A stretch of 64,000 nucleotides of DNA from NCBI GenBank assembly GCA_026027325.1, contig JAMSLZ010000003.1:2046001-2110000 (forward strand). Direction: 5' to 3'. This DNA comes from Actinomucor elegans (lineage: Eukaryota; Mucoromycota; Mucoromycetes; Mucorales; Mucoraceae). The translations under genes and the position numbers were made by a program. Position 1 is the first letter of the stretch, and every line of letters starts with the position of its first letter. The notes under the pieces were generated by a model. It made no database searches. It was not told the origin of the DNA and saw only the letters and a list, made by a program, of their open reading frames with translations. Positions 1-13,203 of the stretch are shown here, piece by piece.

Positions 1-310
1 GATTGTTTATCCTAAAAAAAAAATTGGAGTACCTACATAAATTTATCAAAAAAAAAACTAGTAATAAATGTAGCGCTGGATCTCATTATTTCGAATGATA
101 AATTTTTGGCCCAGATGTACAGCTTACTTTTGAGTGATTATTATACCCGCTTATAACTTTGATTAGGTTGTTCCAAACCCATAAAATTTATCACAATAGA
201 ATGAATGCACACTGAACATTGAATAACAGTTAAAAAGGAGACATGTAGTTTTGGTTTTCATTTTATTCGATTTTAATAAAGAAATCTACTCAAAATATGA
301 ATGAACTAGT
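1..310. other. Window edge, 3' flank of uL23
   Basis: AT-rich sequence downstream of the uL23 stop codon. I see no gene in it. Confidence 0.6.
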
Positions 311-1121
311 TTAGATGAAACCAATCTATAATGAAAAAAAGTATATACGTTAATGATAATGTTACTATGAACGCTTATCCCTTTTCTTACCTTGTTGGCA
401 ACGTCCAAAGCATCAACATCAGCGGTCAAGCGAACGAAAGCCTTCTTGTGACCATCGGGTCTAAATTATGTAAAAAAAAAAAAAAAAAAAAAAGTAAGCT
501 TCTGAAGTCATAGCTGAACATGCTTTATGGTTTACCTGATGAGAGTGTTAACTTGAGCAGCTTCAACGTCATAGAGTCTCTTGACGGCGTCCTTGATTTG
601 GTTCTTGTTGGCCTTGACATCAACGAGGAAGGTCAAGGTGTTGTGTTCCTCAATCTTCTTCATGGCAGTCTCGGTGTTAAGAGGCTGACGGATGACACGG
701 TATTGGTCCATACGGGGAGCATGAGCAACAGACTTACGGGCATACTTGGGGGCACGACGCAAAACCAAGGTCTTGGGGATGTGGAAGTGAGTGGAGGTAC
801 GAATCTTACGGACGGCCTTACCATGGACACCCTTAAGGGCGGCCTTCTTGGCAGCGAGAGCCTTGTTCTGAGGAGCTATTAAATGAACTGTCAATGTCTG
901 CAAGAATCGACTTCAACTCTACAAAATCTCGAATCAGAAAAAAAAAGGAATCAAACCAAGATTGACACTTAATCCATCCATATCCATCGATTAAGTTGCT
1001 GGTTTATGAAAGTTTGATGGAGCATTTCTCTCTTTGATTGATTCCTTTTTTCGTCTGTTTCGATGATTCCTTTTTGTTTATGATTGCATAGTCGCTTTTG
1101 TTATGGATATTTACCAGCCAT
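311..1121 (-). CDS. RPL25: 60S ribosomal protein uL23 (L23a / yeast Rpl25)
   Basis: Large-subunit ribosomal protein that binds 25S rRNA near the peptide exit tunnel, where nascent-chain factors dock. Four exons read on the minus strand: 1115-1121, 536-875, 391-460 and 311-325, giving 143 residues. The first exon holds only seven coding bases (ATG GCT G), so the protein starts [13 protein letters not shown]. The 239-bp first intron is long for this window, which is common for fungal ribosomal-protein genes. The basic N-terminal tail, the core with [13 protein letters not shown] and [16 protein letters not shown], and the ending [12 protein letters not shown] are family hallmarks, and the length matches the family. 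Exon phases close without a stop. The homopolymer A run at about 472-493 lies inside the second intron. Confidence 0.95.
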
Positions 1122-1921
1122 TGTATGTTCAGAAGGGAAAAGAGGCCGTATACAGGTTTGCCAGGCTGCACTCAGTGTAAGTATCGAATCCAACCCGGAC
1201 ATGAAAAATAATCTTCATGCACCCCCGCAAAACATTAGGATTGAAGAGCTAGTCCGGGCCGAGCTTACTGGCTATTTTCTTAAAGTAAACTTTATTGGCT
1301 AGCGGAGAAAGAATCTGAAGATCCTCAAGGATGTGAATCGGATGAAGTTCACATTTTATCTTGAGCAAACATAGGAACAGCCTTGAAACTCAGGAATATA
1401 TAGCAATTAGCATGATTGTTTAGCTAATAAAACTGCCATAATCATATATAGTTCATGAAAAAGTGCTACGTGACTCGAATGATACATCTTTTTTTGCCCT
1501 TTGAAGCAAAAATTCCTTTTTATTTAGTATAGAACTTATGTATAGTTCTTGAAAGAGAATAGATACCTTTAGAAGTTATATTAAAATGTCTAGGCATACC
1601 AATTCTATTATCTTTTTTTAAAACCTAATTTCTGCTCTTTAACTAGCTTCAAATTTGACATTTTAAGCCTAGATGAAAATGATTTGCTATCAACCATTAA
1701 TACACCATGTACTTACGGGCTTTAATTAGATAATAGCTCGAATAAACACAGTAACTCTTTCTTAAACTGCATTGGTAATCAGGCCTAACATTATGCTTGG
1801 AATAAATGAGAGATCTACAAGCCATTAGATCTAAACAACAGTTTATATGAAATGCATGTAATCTAGTACCAGTCATTAACTTATTGTATTATCGCTGTAT
1901 TTCATATCTAATATAATAAGA

Positions 1922-2175
1922 GTTTTACTGGATGCAACAGATTAGTTTAAATCCGTACCAGCAATCAAATGCGCCATTAAACTTGAAATGACTTAGAAAT
2001 CTACGGACCATTACAATTGATGAACTTGAAATGCAATTGGAATACAGCGCATCTTGAAAATTCAATATATCCATTGTGCTTCAGTCAAGCAATAATTCCA
2101 GTAAAAGGAATGCTTCATTATGAACATGTAATACCTAACAGATGTGACATTAAATCAGAATCGGTCAAACAATCT
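1922..2175 (-). repeat. Dispersed repeat family, dimer
   Basis: Two diverged monomers in minus orientation, with cores near 1974 and 2145, about 172 bp apart. On the minus strand each reads like the family core CGATTTAATGTCGCATCTGA, followed by a block resembling TTCAGAATGAA and then ACTGCATCTA. Confidence 0.5.
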
Positions 2176-4276
2176 ACATTAAAAAGGGGCCCCCTTTTCA
2201 TAGTTGTGGTTAGTACCAGCCAATGAAATTACCTCGTTTAATCTAGAGATTTGGCTTTTCAACATTTAAGCAACTGTTACATGGTCATATTCGTTGTAGA
2301 GGCCTTTAAAGCTTATCCAACAAATAGATTCTAAAGGCCTTTAAAAGCATTATCTAAGTAAGCATCTTCATAATATATACGCTTTTGTAAATAATCAACC
2401 ATAGCCATCTAAACCTAGAAGCACAGTAAAACTTAGGTTTATCCGTTGTTAAAAGGTTTATTATTTAAATGAATCTCCCTTGGAAGATGCTAACAATCTC
2501 GATCTGGATAGCATGTTTTGGAGACACGACTTTATTCTCTTTTGGTAATCGAAGAAATGTATAATTAGATGCTATGCATTTGTAACCCTACTATACATGT
2601 GAGATAGTTCATCGAAAAAAAAATTGTTTTTTCTATAATATTTTGTTTGAAAGCTATTATAATATAACCACCCTTTATTGATCTAATTACTTTAAACACC
2701 GGTATACGATGATATACAATAAAGTAAATGAATACCACACCGTTTATTAAAGTACAGCTAATATAACCTAGTTTATTAGTGAGGAAGAAGAAGGGACTTA
2801 AAGCTGATAATACGATACAAGTGAAATAAAACATTTAGTTTGTTTCGGTTAGTAAGGTTTAGGAATGAGATAGCCAATTTAAACTACTCGAGTGTTTTCG
2901 CTCCAGCGTGGCATGAAAGCAAAAACAAACTATCAGTGTAATAGACAAAACCATTGTAACGATTGCTCGAAGAACAATGTGACGACTGAAGGATTGCTAA
3001 ACGAGCTGTAAGAATGTCAAAGGTGAAATTACTGTCATAAATAATATCCAAACTATGCTTAATGACAATATTAATGTGTCGCTTTTATTGACGTAAATCA
3101 GTAACGCAGCCATTAAATATATCGGTATTAATCAGAGAAGTAAGTCTAATTTCCACACACATATTTTGCTGATAGACGAATTGATACAATAGTGCAATTT
3201 CAGGTATGCCATTCTATCGTTGATTTTTTTTTTACTTGTTTCTAATTGTCTTCTAAGTATGCATATTATTGGTTTACAATACTAGTTGGGATGGCATACT
3301 GCATCGATTACCATACATAGCAGGATATAACATGAATATTGATAAAACATCCATTGTGTACATCGTCTTTTTATTTTGTAAGCGCATACAGGACACTAGC
3401 ATTGCTGAAACATACTGAACAGCATCAAATAAGCAGTAGATATTGCTTTCATAGAATACATCCCATCAAAGGCACTACTTATAAGCACTCAAATTAACTG
3501 AGCCACGTGGGGTTACAGACGTATTTTTGTGCTGAGTACTGCTACTTGCATTGTACCTTTTATTGGCTTAATGACATTACTTATCTTTAATTGAGGTGAT
3601 ATTATGACTGTAAAAATTGAAAGCCGGTTACATAAATGGCCATGATTCATTGTATACACAATCACCTAAAATTGGAGTAAATACAATTACTTATTCAGTG
3701 GATTCGAAGAACTTTGTTGCATACGCATACACTTTTCTTGCAATAAAATTAACCAATATCATCTAGTGTATGAAAAAAAAGACGTGGAAGCAAAAATCTT
3801 CATATACATGGCATTTACTACAGGTGGCTATACATGCATAGTGCTTTAATAAAGGGCAAGTATAAGAATATATCATCCGAAAAACAGCTTTAACGTTTTC
3901 TGCATAGTAATCCAATTGATAGATAACCTGTGCAAAAAAAAAGAAAAAAAAATGAACACTGGACTATTATTTATATAGGGCAATAATAAATCAACTATAT
4001 AACAATGGAATACATTGCGGTGTGGAATGGCTTCAATAACTCGTTTATCAATATCTACTCCTGATTACGTCTATAAGTGATTGACCACTTTAAAAAAATG
4101 GAATGCGACTTGTTTTATTAAAGATTAATAGCACTAACACTATACCTATTTGTGTAAAATGATATGCGTGTATATGTGCCAAAGAGTGTTCCTTTTTGAT
4201 ACCATTCTTTTAATAAATTTAATGTCCTATAAATAAAGTTATCTTTCAATTCCATAAATTCTCTCGTTTGCCTCTC

Positions 4277-4510
4277 CAGACATTGTTCAATCGACTCTTG
4301 TTTAATGTCGCATCGAAAGGCTAGTGCATATTCAGAATGAAACACTACATTCACTAGAACTTTTTTTTTTTTTTTTTTTTTGGTTAAATTTTAAGAGTTA
4401 TATTGAATTTTAGTGATATATTTTAATGATTTACGTAATTCTACTAATAACCAATTGATCCTTCTGATCGACCCCATTTGAATGATGCATATTACTTCAT
4501 AAGTAAAAAG
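4277..4510 (+). repeat. Dispersed repeat family, dimer
   Basis: Two monomers in plus orientation, cores near 4303 (TTTAATGTCGCATCG, then ATTCAGAATGAAACACTAC) and 4479 (more diverged). Spacing is about 175 bp, the same as elsewhere in the window. Confidence 0.5.
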
Positions 4511-4580
4511 GACTGTTTAGCTACAGAAACCTTTAATAAAGGATAGCTAAACTTATTTCATTTTCAGCATAGAGGCCTTT

Positions 4581-4597
4581 GTGCTGATGATCAGCAC
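4581..4597. repeat. 17-bp perfect palindrome in ABC transporter 3' flank
   Basis: GTGCTGATGATCAGCAC is a perfect inverted repeat around one central base. It lies about 140 bp past the ABC transporter stop. It could form a hairpin in the 3' UTR; no function is shown. Confidence 0.5.
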
Positions 4598-4738
4598 TTA
4601 ACCTCTCCTATCTAACTTAGGTATCTGGTAATAGAGTAGGTTTGGAAAAGCGTCCACAGGGTCGAATGTAATCATTAGTAAATATTTCTAAATATGTTTT
4701 ATTTATTTATCAGCTTTGAGGTTATGCACAATGATTAT

Positions 4739-7700
4739 TTAAGCAGACGTTGACACATCAACTAGTTCGTGTTTCGACTTAGCTAAAGCAACTAAGCTAT
4801 CAAACTCGCCCGAGTTACGACACATCTTGTAAAAGGCAGATTCGGGATTATTGATCAAAGTCAAAGGGCTATCAAACTCTGCAATTTCTCCCTGATCCAA
4901 CACCAAGATACGATCATATTCAATGACAGTGTGCAAACGGTGAGCAATACACAAGATAGTACTATCAGCAAATTCGGTAGCAATAGTCTTTTGAATAGCT
5001 TTATCGGTTTCGAAATCGACACTAGCTGTAGCCTCATCCATGAGTACAATACGGCTACGCTTTAAAAGAGCTCTTGCTAAACAGAGCAATTGTCTTTGAC
5101 CTTGAGAGAAGTTCTTTCCTCCTTCAGTAACGCTAGTTTCCAAATCCTTAAATACATTTGCATTGACTTCATCCAAAGTCGAGTCAGAGGTAGATGTATG
5201 TGTGGTAGAAGCTTCTCCATCAATAGTAGGAAGAAGATGAACACGACGCAAAGCAGTAAAGATATCTTCGTCTTGGAATTGATCGAAAGGATCCATGTTG
5301 GAACGAAGAGAACCAGAAAAGAGTGTCGGGTCTTGAGGAATGATAGTCAAGTTTGAGCGAAGATCTTCTGTACCAAGATCTTTGATATCAATGCCATCAA
5401 TGACAATAGAACCTCGAGAAGCCTCTACGAATCTAAAGAAGGACAAAGCAAGTGTACTTTTGCCAGAACCTGTTCTACCAACGACACCAATCTTTTCTTG
5501 AGGCTTGATTGAGAAAGAAATGCCTTTTAAAACGGGATCAAGCTCAGCAGCATACTTGATTTCAAGATCTGTTACTTCAATTCTGCCCTTAGCAGGCCAG
5601 TCAGCAGGAGGGCGAAGTTGGGTGATGGCAGGTGCTTCTTGATCCATTTCCATGAATTCCACAACTCTTTCGACAGCATTCATTGACATTTCCAAGCTAG
5701 TATAACGACGAATACCCCAGAACATCTGATCTGTGAACAACAGGACAAAGCTAAGACAGAAACCAGCAAGCGAAGCTGTCATTTTGTCAACTGAGAGCAA
5801 GATAATGATACCTGTGATGAAATTGATGGCAGCACCTGTGAAAGCAAATCTAACACTGATATGGCGATTGACAAGCCAAGTGTAATAATAAGGGCGAGCA
5901 TTGGTGTCGATATAGTTCAACATATCTTGCAAGAACTGACGGGTAGCACCAAATGCACGAATAGTCGCAACACCAACAATAGTTTCTGTAAAGTTACTGA
6001 ACAAGGGCGAACGTGATACAGAGTCCATACGCTTCAATTCTCGCGACGTAGACACAAACATAGCACCCATATAAATGTTAATACCAGCAACGATCAACAT
6101 GGGGATCAAAAAGATAGGCAACACGGTAGACACGGTCAACATACTCGAAATAACAATCACCCATTGAATGATAAAACTCAAGAGATCATTTGGAATATTG
6201 GAGTCAATTGTCTCGAAATCTTTGCTGAAACGGTTGAGAATACGGCCAATGGGGGTAGTATCAAAGAAACGCAGTGGGGCTCTAAACACTCGATGCAATA
6301 GTTCAGCGTAGAGCTTCTTATTTGCGCCCAAAACGCCCCAATAGAGTACGGCAAAACGAGCAGTACCAATAACGATATTGGTCATGGTGATCAAACAATA
6401 AATACCCAAATAATAGTTCAAGGTATCATCCTTTGTAGAACCCTCCATTGTAACAAACTCGTTGCCTTCTTCTTGAATGGGTGATAGAGGTTGGTATGCG
6501 TAAAGAGGCTTTGATTGAGATATGATGCTTTGCTGTTGGAAAACAACGGTATCGTTACGAACAGGCTCATAAGAATGAGACCATTGCTTAATCCACCAGT
6601 TTTCAGTAACATCCAAAGTTCGGGAACCTAAGATCAAAACAACCATAACAAACCAAAAGAAAAGATTTCCAACCATATTGGTATACATCTTGTAAAGTCT
6701 TAGCTTGACCATGCCAGTGGCACGAGACTCTTCTTCAACGAGAGCACGAGGCTTCTTTTGATTGTTGACTCCATCAGCAGCAGGAATCGTTTCTTCAATA
6801 GCCTTTTCTTCTTCGGCATCTTCTTCTATGTCACCAATTTCTTCAGCTTCACTTTCAAAGATGGATGTGAGTTGTCCAGATTGGCGTAATTCATTGGGTG
6901 TACCAACTAAATTAGCACGTCCAGCATCAATGTGAACAATGTATGCACTACCCTTGATGCACAGCTTGACATAGTGAGTAATCAAGATACGCGTACGGTC
7001 TCTCATCAAAGGACCCAATAAACATTTCTCATATACATGCTTGGCAGTGTGAGCTATATGTAAAGAAGCGTTTAGAACATGTTTAAATACAGTGCTTTGA
7101 ATACAATACCATCGAGAGCAGATAATATATCATCCAACAGCACGTTTTGTGCACGAGAATAGACAGCTCTGGCAAGCGATACACGAGCCTTTTGGCCGCC
7201 AGAGAGTGTAATACCCTTTTCTCCAATCTCAGTTTGATCACCATCTTCAAAGATATCCAAGTCCTTATCCAAAGCACAAGCACTTAGCGTTTCGCGATAT
7301 CTTGATTCGACATAGGGCAAACCAAACAAAATGTTATCACGGATAGATGCGTTTTGCAACCAAGCAGTTTGAGAGACATAAGCAAGAGCATAAGGCAATA
7401 TCCAGTCCTTGGGATCAATGTCCTTGGAAACAGCAAAGTCATCAGAAACAGTATCAGCGACAGTTTGACGAGGACAATGAGCGGTACCCTTGAGGACAAT
7501 GGCTTCACCTAATAAACTCAGCATCATCAAAGTTTTACCACTACCAGTGGATCCACTGATCAAACTCAATTCGTTGTTTGGGAAGTGTGCATTGAGGTCT
7601 TTCAGGATAAAGCTTGAACTACTAGCTGCGGTGGTAATGTTATCGTTTTCATCAGAGACTTCATCAGTGTAGTTTTGTTTGCTCCAACCGACAGTAGCAT

Positions 7701-9646
7701 TCTCAAATCCAATTTTGATAGTTTTGTTGGAAGTGATAGCATCGTCCATATCAGTAATGTCATCTTCGTCGTTGGGAGGATCGACTTCATCTTCATCCAA
7801 ATAAGTTTGGATACGTCTAATACTAATCAAAGCTTGTAGCCACTCAATAAAGACTTCGGGCAGAATATTCAAAGCAAATCTCAATTCGTTAAACACTGTG
7901 ATAGCAGTGAAAGCGATGGGTGCAGTCAACTCTCTTCCTTCCAACACAGTGAAAGACCAGAAAGAGATCAAAGTGACCAGGATAGGCGATCCTTGCCACA
8001 AGAAAGTAAACAGCACACCAGAAAGATAAGTCATACCCAATTGATGAAGTTCGACTTGTCTGGCTTCCATGATACGCTTTTCCCAATTCTTTTCCCAAGC
8101 AAAGAACTTGATTTGGCGGATGCCTTGCAAGACTTCGTTCATGAGGTTGACTCGCTTATCACGAGCTTCCATCAACTTGTCTTGTGTTCTAGCGAACATC
8201 TTGGCGTTATAATGATTCAAGGGCAAGACAATAATCATAACTAAAAGACCCAAGAAGCAAGAATTACCCAATAGTGTATACAAAAAGTAGATACCAATGG
8301 CCAATTCAGTAGGTGCGGCCAAGATGGAGAACCACCATACACTGAATTCAGAAATACGGTTGGAATCGGTACTCATCAAGTTGACAATAGTACCGGTTGT
8401 AGAGCTTACATCTTCTTTTCCTTCGGGCTTTTCCTTTTTGCCATCCTTGGCGTCGCTTTTCTTGTTTTCGTCAGTATCATCAATTTTTGGTGAGTCTACT
8501 GCTAAATCACGACGACGCAAAGTCTTGCGGTAAATTTCAATATTGAGCATTGCCTTTACGCGTACTTGAACAGAAGATGAGGCTATTAAACAAAAATTAG
8601 TTAGTGATAAGGGAAATCCTGATTGTATCTGCATTCTATTTACCATAATACCATAATTGACCTACAACGAGACCCAAGATAAAAATGGTAGCACCCAAAC
8701 TAGCGACAATAACAAAGCCTCTTCTAATAGAAACATCGTCTTCCTTGCCGTTCATACTTTGAATTAAAACCAAAAGTCGGTTGACAAAGTAAGCAGGGAT
8801 ATAGTAAGCCAAAGACGAGACGATAGCCAGGATCACTTGAATAATAATAGCTTTCTTATTGGCTAAATAAATACGCTTCAATAAGCTCTTGCCTCTTGTA
8901 GCACCAAAAATGTAATAAAGATTACGTCCACGAAAGAGCGGAGGCAAACTAGGCAAGTCTTCATCCGAAAGTTTTTTCTTTTTGTAAGCCAAACGGATCA
9001 ACGGATTGACCCAAGAAAAATAGAGAAAAGAAAAGATGGAAGCGACGTTAATAGCGGCTACTTGCTTTCCATTGTCATCTACAAACGGTGCACCGCGTGG
9101 AACAGTAGCCGTTGTATAAACAAGGTCAGTACCTAACAAGATGGCCAAGATGGTAGGCAGCATACGAAGCCAGGTAGCGTTGGGATTTACAACATAAGCA
9201 TCGTACAAGTTATAAAAGGCGATACACCAAGCCATACAGTAAAAGATACATAAATGAACATTCAATATCCAACCCCATTCACTAGGGAAGCGGTGACGGC
9301 GGGAAACGAGTACCAAGACGAACGCATAGAGCCAAGAGACAAACTGAGCACAAAGAGAGGCTGATACAAGCCATTCTTCGTTCTTGCGTTCTACTGCTTG
9401 ATAAAAATTCAAAGCCGAAAGTGACGCGAGAATCAAAGTACCCAAAGTAAGCCGAGTAAGACGATTCGAGTCATCGGCAGTTGGTACAGTCAGATCACGC
9501 TTCGTGTCGAATTTGAGAGGAGCGGGATCAACATGTTGCGATTTATGTAAATGGGTTCGCTGAAGTGACAATATAAAAGCACTTGAGCATGAGACTAGTG
9601 CCAAAGCACCCGATAGACCAACAGTTATTGTTGTACTATCTGCCAT
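4739..9646 (-). CDS. Full-length ABCC-type (MRP / Ybt1-Bpt1-like) ABC transporter
   Basis: ATP-driven membrane exporter, in fungi usually vacuolar, moving glutathione conjugates, bile-acid-like anions or metal complexes. Three exons: 8644-9646, 7110-8582 and 4739-7053, giving 1596 residues. Layout: extra N-terminal hydrophobic domain (TMD0, about residues 1-190), TMD1, NBD1, an acidic linker, TMD2, NBD2. NBD1 has Walker A GSTGSGKT (about 677), signature LSGGQKARVSLARA (about 793) and Walker B LLDDILSALDAH, with Asp in place of the catalytic Glu as is usual for ABCC NBD1. NBD2 has GRTGSGKS (about 1348), FSQGQRQ (about 1474) and a canonical LMDEATASVD. NBD2 should therefore be the main hydrolysis site. 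Introns are 61 and 56 bp; the second splits NBD1 just after Walker B. The subgroup is inferred from general resemblance; the substrate cannot be read from sequence. Confidence 0.92.
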
Positions 9647-11108
9647 TTATCCTTGCAAAGAAAAGAAAAGAAGGAAAGGAAAAAAAAAATGGAGATATTA
9701 GGAAATGTATTATCAAAAAAGATAGCAGAAAGCTTAATTCTTACTGCGGCAAAACCCTGGATTTGTCACACAATAGCTCCGTTGATGGTTACAGTGAGAA
9801 AAAGAACGCGTTTCTTATAGGTCAAAGGATCTGCTCCATCCGAAAAGCTAGTTCATTGTTTACTTATACCTATCAAAAAAAAAACGCGATAAACATTGCT
9901 TCAAATGCTCTTTCTTTATATAGATTTATATCCTGTGCGGCATATCTGATGGCTTAGAATTCATTTCTACAATCAATACCTACAGACACAAATCAGAATA
10001 TATACGAAAGTATTTCTTTTGAGCTAAATGAGACAATTCGCTTAAACCTTCGCGCCTTTGAATGCGTTGGAGCTGATTGGCTTTCGGTAATTTAGCAATT
10101 GATGGTTTTCAGGCTCGATTTGAATCCAGAATACGTTTGATCAATATTATATTGCGGTCTCGGTATAATACAGATGCTTATATAGATTCACAGTATAGTA
10201 AGATAATATATAGCTATTTTTATTATTCAGTGGATAATATAATTATTCTATTAATTTTGCAAAAAAAAAAAAAAAAAAAAAAAATCTAGCGATTTTAGAT
10301 AAGGTATGCTTTTTCAGTGTTTTTGATTTTTTGAAGAGAATTCTTTTTTTTTTCTTGACATTAAAAAACTATAAATGCATATGTAATGATCTCTCATTAA
10401 GAATTCTACCCCAAAACTTAATATTTGTAATGCAAAGATTCGATTCAAAGTGCTGAAACATTGGCAACCAGGGGTACACCTGAAAGCAAAAATCCAAAAA
10501 ACGATTTAGACACTATGATTGGACGGCGATGATTAAACTAGCTCAAATTTAATTCCATGACAGTTTCATACTCCAATTTTTTTCCTAGCTTTTTCAACCC
10601 AACTTTTATATATGAAAAAATGTCGATAGACACAATGATCTTTAACAAAGCTTATATAAATTTTTGCTGTACATTAAATGATGCAAGTGGTACATAATAG
10701 ATGTCTTGAAAACTTGGAGATAATGATGATTTGTACAAGTTTCTAATTTTTTTTGTTATTACAACATTAAGCTGGCTTTTTTTGTATAGAAAAAACTATA
10801 TAAAAAAGTATACTTGTATTTCCAAATATATTGAATTATTTAGCTATAAATTCTGTCGTGAAAATGTGGCTTTCGTGACTAAACGAATGACAAACGCTTT
10901 GAAAAATCGGAGTCCAGGATCTTCTACATGAAAATTCTGCGTAAAGCTGGGGAAAATATGCCATCCAATCATGGTTCTCTTGCCTCGCCTTTCCAAAAAG
11001 GTGACCTGTTTCCTATGCTTTTTAACCAAAAGTAACCCCGCTACCGCGTATCATAATCTATACTTATAACGTACTTTTTCTTCTTAATCAGCTTATTGAT
11101 CATCTATT
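9647..11108. other. Intergenic region between divergent genes
   Basis: About 1.46 kb between the starts of the ABC transporter (-) and the Rae1 gene (+), so it should contain both promoters. It is very AT-rich, with an A23 tract at 10261-10283. I see no coding sequence. Confidence 0.6.
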
Positions 11109-12331
11109 ATGAATCCGGGTGATATAGAGGTATAAAAGCGAAATGGTCTACTTCAATCAGCACATGCAATCTTTGAAAACCTAACATTTTATAGATTGTT
11201 TCTCCTCCTTCTGACGGCATATCGTTCCTTGATTTTTCACCTCAAGCCGAGTATCTTGCAGCCTCTTCTTGGGATAACCAAGTATGAATGTATATGACGC
11301 GTAAAAGTAGGTTCGAATTAACGATAAAAGACTCGTTTAGGTTCGAGTATATGAAATACAACCTAACGGTACCTCGGTTGCCAAGGTAGCATACTCGCAT
11401 GAAGCACCTGCCTTATGTGTCAAATGGAGTACAGACGGCACTAAATTGGTATCTGGCGGAGCAGATAACGCTGGCAGATTATATGACATTACAACAGGAC
11501 AAAGTCAGCAAATAGCGCAACACAGCGAACCCATTAAATCCATTTTGTACCTTAACCAAAACATTGTAGCTACAGGAAGTTGGGATAAAACAATCAAGTA
11601 CTGGGATATGAGAACACCTCAGCCAGTAGGGACGATTAATCTATCTGACAAGCTTTATTCAATGGACTCGCGTGATACGCTCTTGGTTGCTGGGACTGCA
11701 GATAGAATGATGACTCTGATCGACTTGAATAATCCTACAGCTATCTACAAGACTGAAATCTCGCCTCTAAAGATGCAAACAAGAAAAGTTGCTTGTTTTA
11801 CAGTTGGGAAAGGATATGCGGTATCTTCTATTGAAGGTCGAGTGGGCATACAATATATAGATCCTCAAGAACAATCGTGAGTCTTTTTTTTTTTTTGAAT
11901 GACATAAAAACAGGGTTAACATAGCATGACATAGAAAAAACTTTTCGTTCAAATGCCACCGGGATGATTCTAGCAAGAGTATCTATTCTGTCAATGATAT
12001 TAGCTTCCATCCTACGTATGGTACATTCTCGACAGCCGGGTCCGATGGTACCATTAGTATATGGGATAAAGACCGCAAGCAAAGATTGAAAGCATATAAT
12101 AATGTGAATGGTACAGTTGCTTGTACTGCGTTTAACAGAAACGGAGCTATCTTTGCATATGCTGTCTCCTATGATTGGACAAAGGTAATTCCCCAGGAAC
12201 CAACAATGAAAAGTTACACACCATTCAATTTTTTTATATAGGGTTACAAGTTTGCTTCTGCTACTAACAAGATCTACCTTCATGCTGTTGAAGAAGATAT
12301 CAAGCCTGCTCAAGCTAAAGGTGTTAAATAA
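11109..12331 (+). CDS. RAE1: WD40 mRNA export factor Rae1/Gle2
   Basis: Nuclear-pore-associated beta-propeller that works with a GLEBS-motif nucleoporin in mRNA export and also in mitosis. Five exons (11109-11129, 11195-11281, 11341-11876, 11935-12184, 12242-12331) give 327 residues. Family signatures are VSPPSDGISFLDFSP near the N-terminus, the WD blocks SSWDNQVRVYE and TGSWDKTIKYWD, then FKCHR, YSVNDISFHP and GTISIWDKD. The C-terminal tail with SYDWTKGYKFA is typical of Rae1 and separates it from Bub3. The chosen ATG gives a short N-terminus (MNPGDIEI); a further upstream exon is possible. Its promoter is shared with, or adjacent to, that of the divergent ABC transporter. Confidence 0.93.
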
Positions 12332-12617
12332 AATATGTGTTTTATTAGTTTAAACAAAGAAAGCGTCAAGTTTGGCCTTTTGAACAAGCCACTTGTCATT
12401 ATTGACTTTGAATTGTATTCACATGAGCTTGTAACCTGTACTAGTCAAAAACTCGTTATAGCGAGCCAGCAAGTATTAATAGTGAATTTTTTTTTTTTTT
12501 TAAAAAAAAAAAATAAAAATAAAAAATAGCCTTGTTCATATGTTCTATGACATTGTCGCGTTTTTAGATAAATATCACGTATCATATAAAAACATTTCAA
12601 GCTAGTCTATATAAGAA
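12332..12617. other. Rae1 3' flank with T15/A12 junction
   Basis: AT-rich 3' flank of Rae1. A run of T (12487-12501) is followed directly by a run of A (12502-12513), a motif that recurs elsewhere in this window. No gene is seen here. Confidence 0.5.
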
Positions 12618-12899
12618 ATGACTACGCCTGAAACCGCTCTCTATATAAATAATGTATGTATGATAATCTATACAGCTATAATTCGGTCATCCTTCTACGA
12701 AATAGACTGTAAATCAAACAAAGCTGTTGGATTATTGACAAACAAAGAAGTTCTCGCCGCGATCTACTGTAATAAACATCAGCTGCCCGAGAATTTTGAG
12801 TGTATTCAGATAGAATTCAACCAAAATGCCCCGCTTAAACATATATTACAAGAGACTTTCAAGCTGCTCATTTCTTTCGATTACGGACATGTTGAATAG
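12618..12899 (+). CDS. Small hypothetical protein, 93 aa
   Basis: Intact open frame between Rae1 and the CLC gene, in the same direction. I do not recognise the family. The sequence is balanced in composition, with a plausible coding feel in the second half (KAVGLLTNKEVLAAIYCNK, PENFECIQIEF) and no transmembrane helix or low-complexity run. There is no clear splice signal of realistic size. It could be a lineage-specific gene, an exon of a longer gene, or chance. Confidence 0.3.
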   Translation: MTTPETALYINNVCMIIYTAIIRSSFYEIDCKSNKAVGLLTNKEVLAAIYCNKHQLPENFECIQIEFNQNAPLKHILQETFKLLISFDYGHVE

Positions 12900-13203
12900 A
12901 CTACTCTATTCAAACAGTGACGAAGTGTTTAGACTCGCACAGACCCTATGAAACAGTTTATAATGAAATTTTACTTGGCCCAAGACGTAATAACGTCTGC
13001 AATGTCAAGTAGTAGCTGCGTTTCAATAAAATACAATTGGGATTGGTATCTGATTTCATCATGTAACCCCATGACAAACTTTGAATTAATCACTTGAGAA
13101 ACATAATGTCACTCGAAATCATTAACATTCTTCCCGTATAAATTGGATAATTTCTATTGTAGAAATTCATTCTTTGTTCCTTTTTTTTCTTCTTCTTATT
13201 GAT

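Larger units (their letters stand above)
1122..4738. other. Intergenic DNA with repeats, no gene seen
   Basis: About 3.6 kb between the uL23 start and the ABC transporter stop. It holds two dimeric copies of the dispersed repeat family (near 1.92-2.18 kb in minus orientation and 4.28-4.51 kb in plus orientation), a T tract at about 4362-4381, and a short palindrome at 4581. Short open frames here (2017-2226, 2565-2834, 4118-4354) show no recognisable domain. The first and last of them run through the repeat. Confidence 0.6.

Noticed and set aside
520..882. Plus-strand ORF of 120 codons
   Set aside because: It is the antisense of uL23 exon 2; the ribosomal protein on the minus strand is certain.
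4118..4354. Minus ORF with RCDI motif, similar to frames at 17103-17330 and 2017-2226
   Set aside because: The shared RCDI segment is explained by the non-coding dispersed repeat running through each frame; the rest of the three proteins differ.
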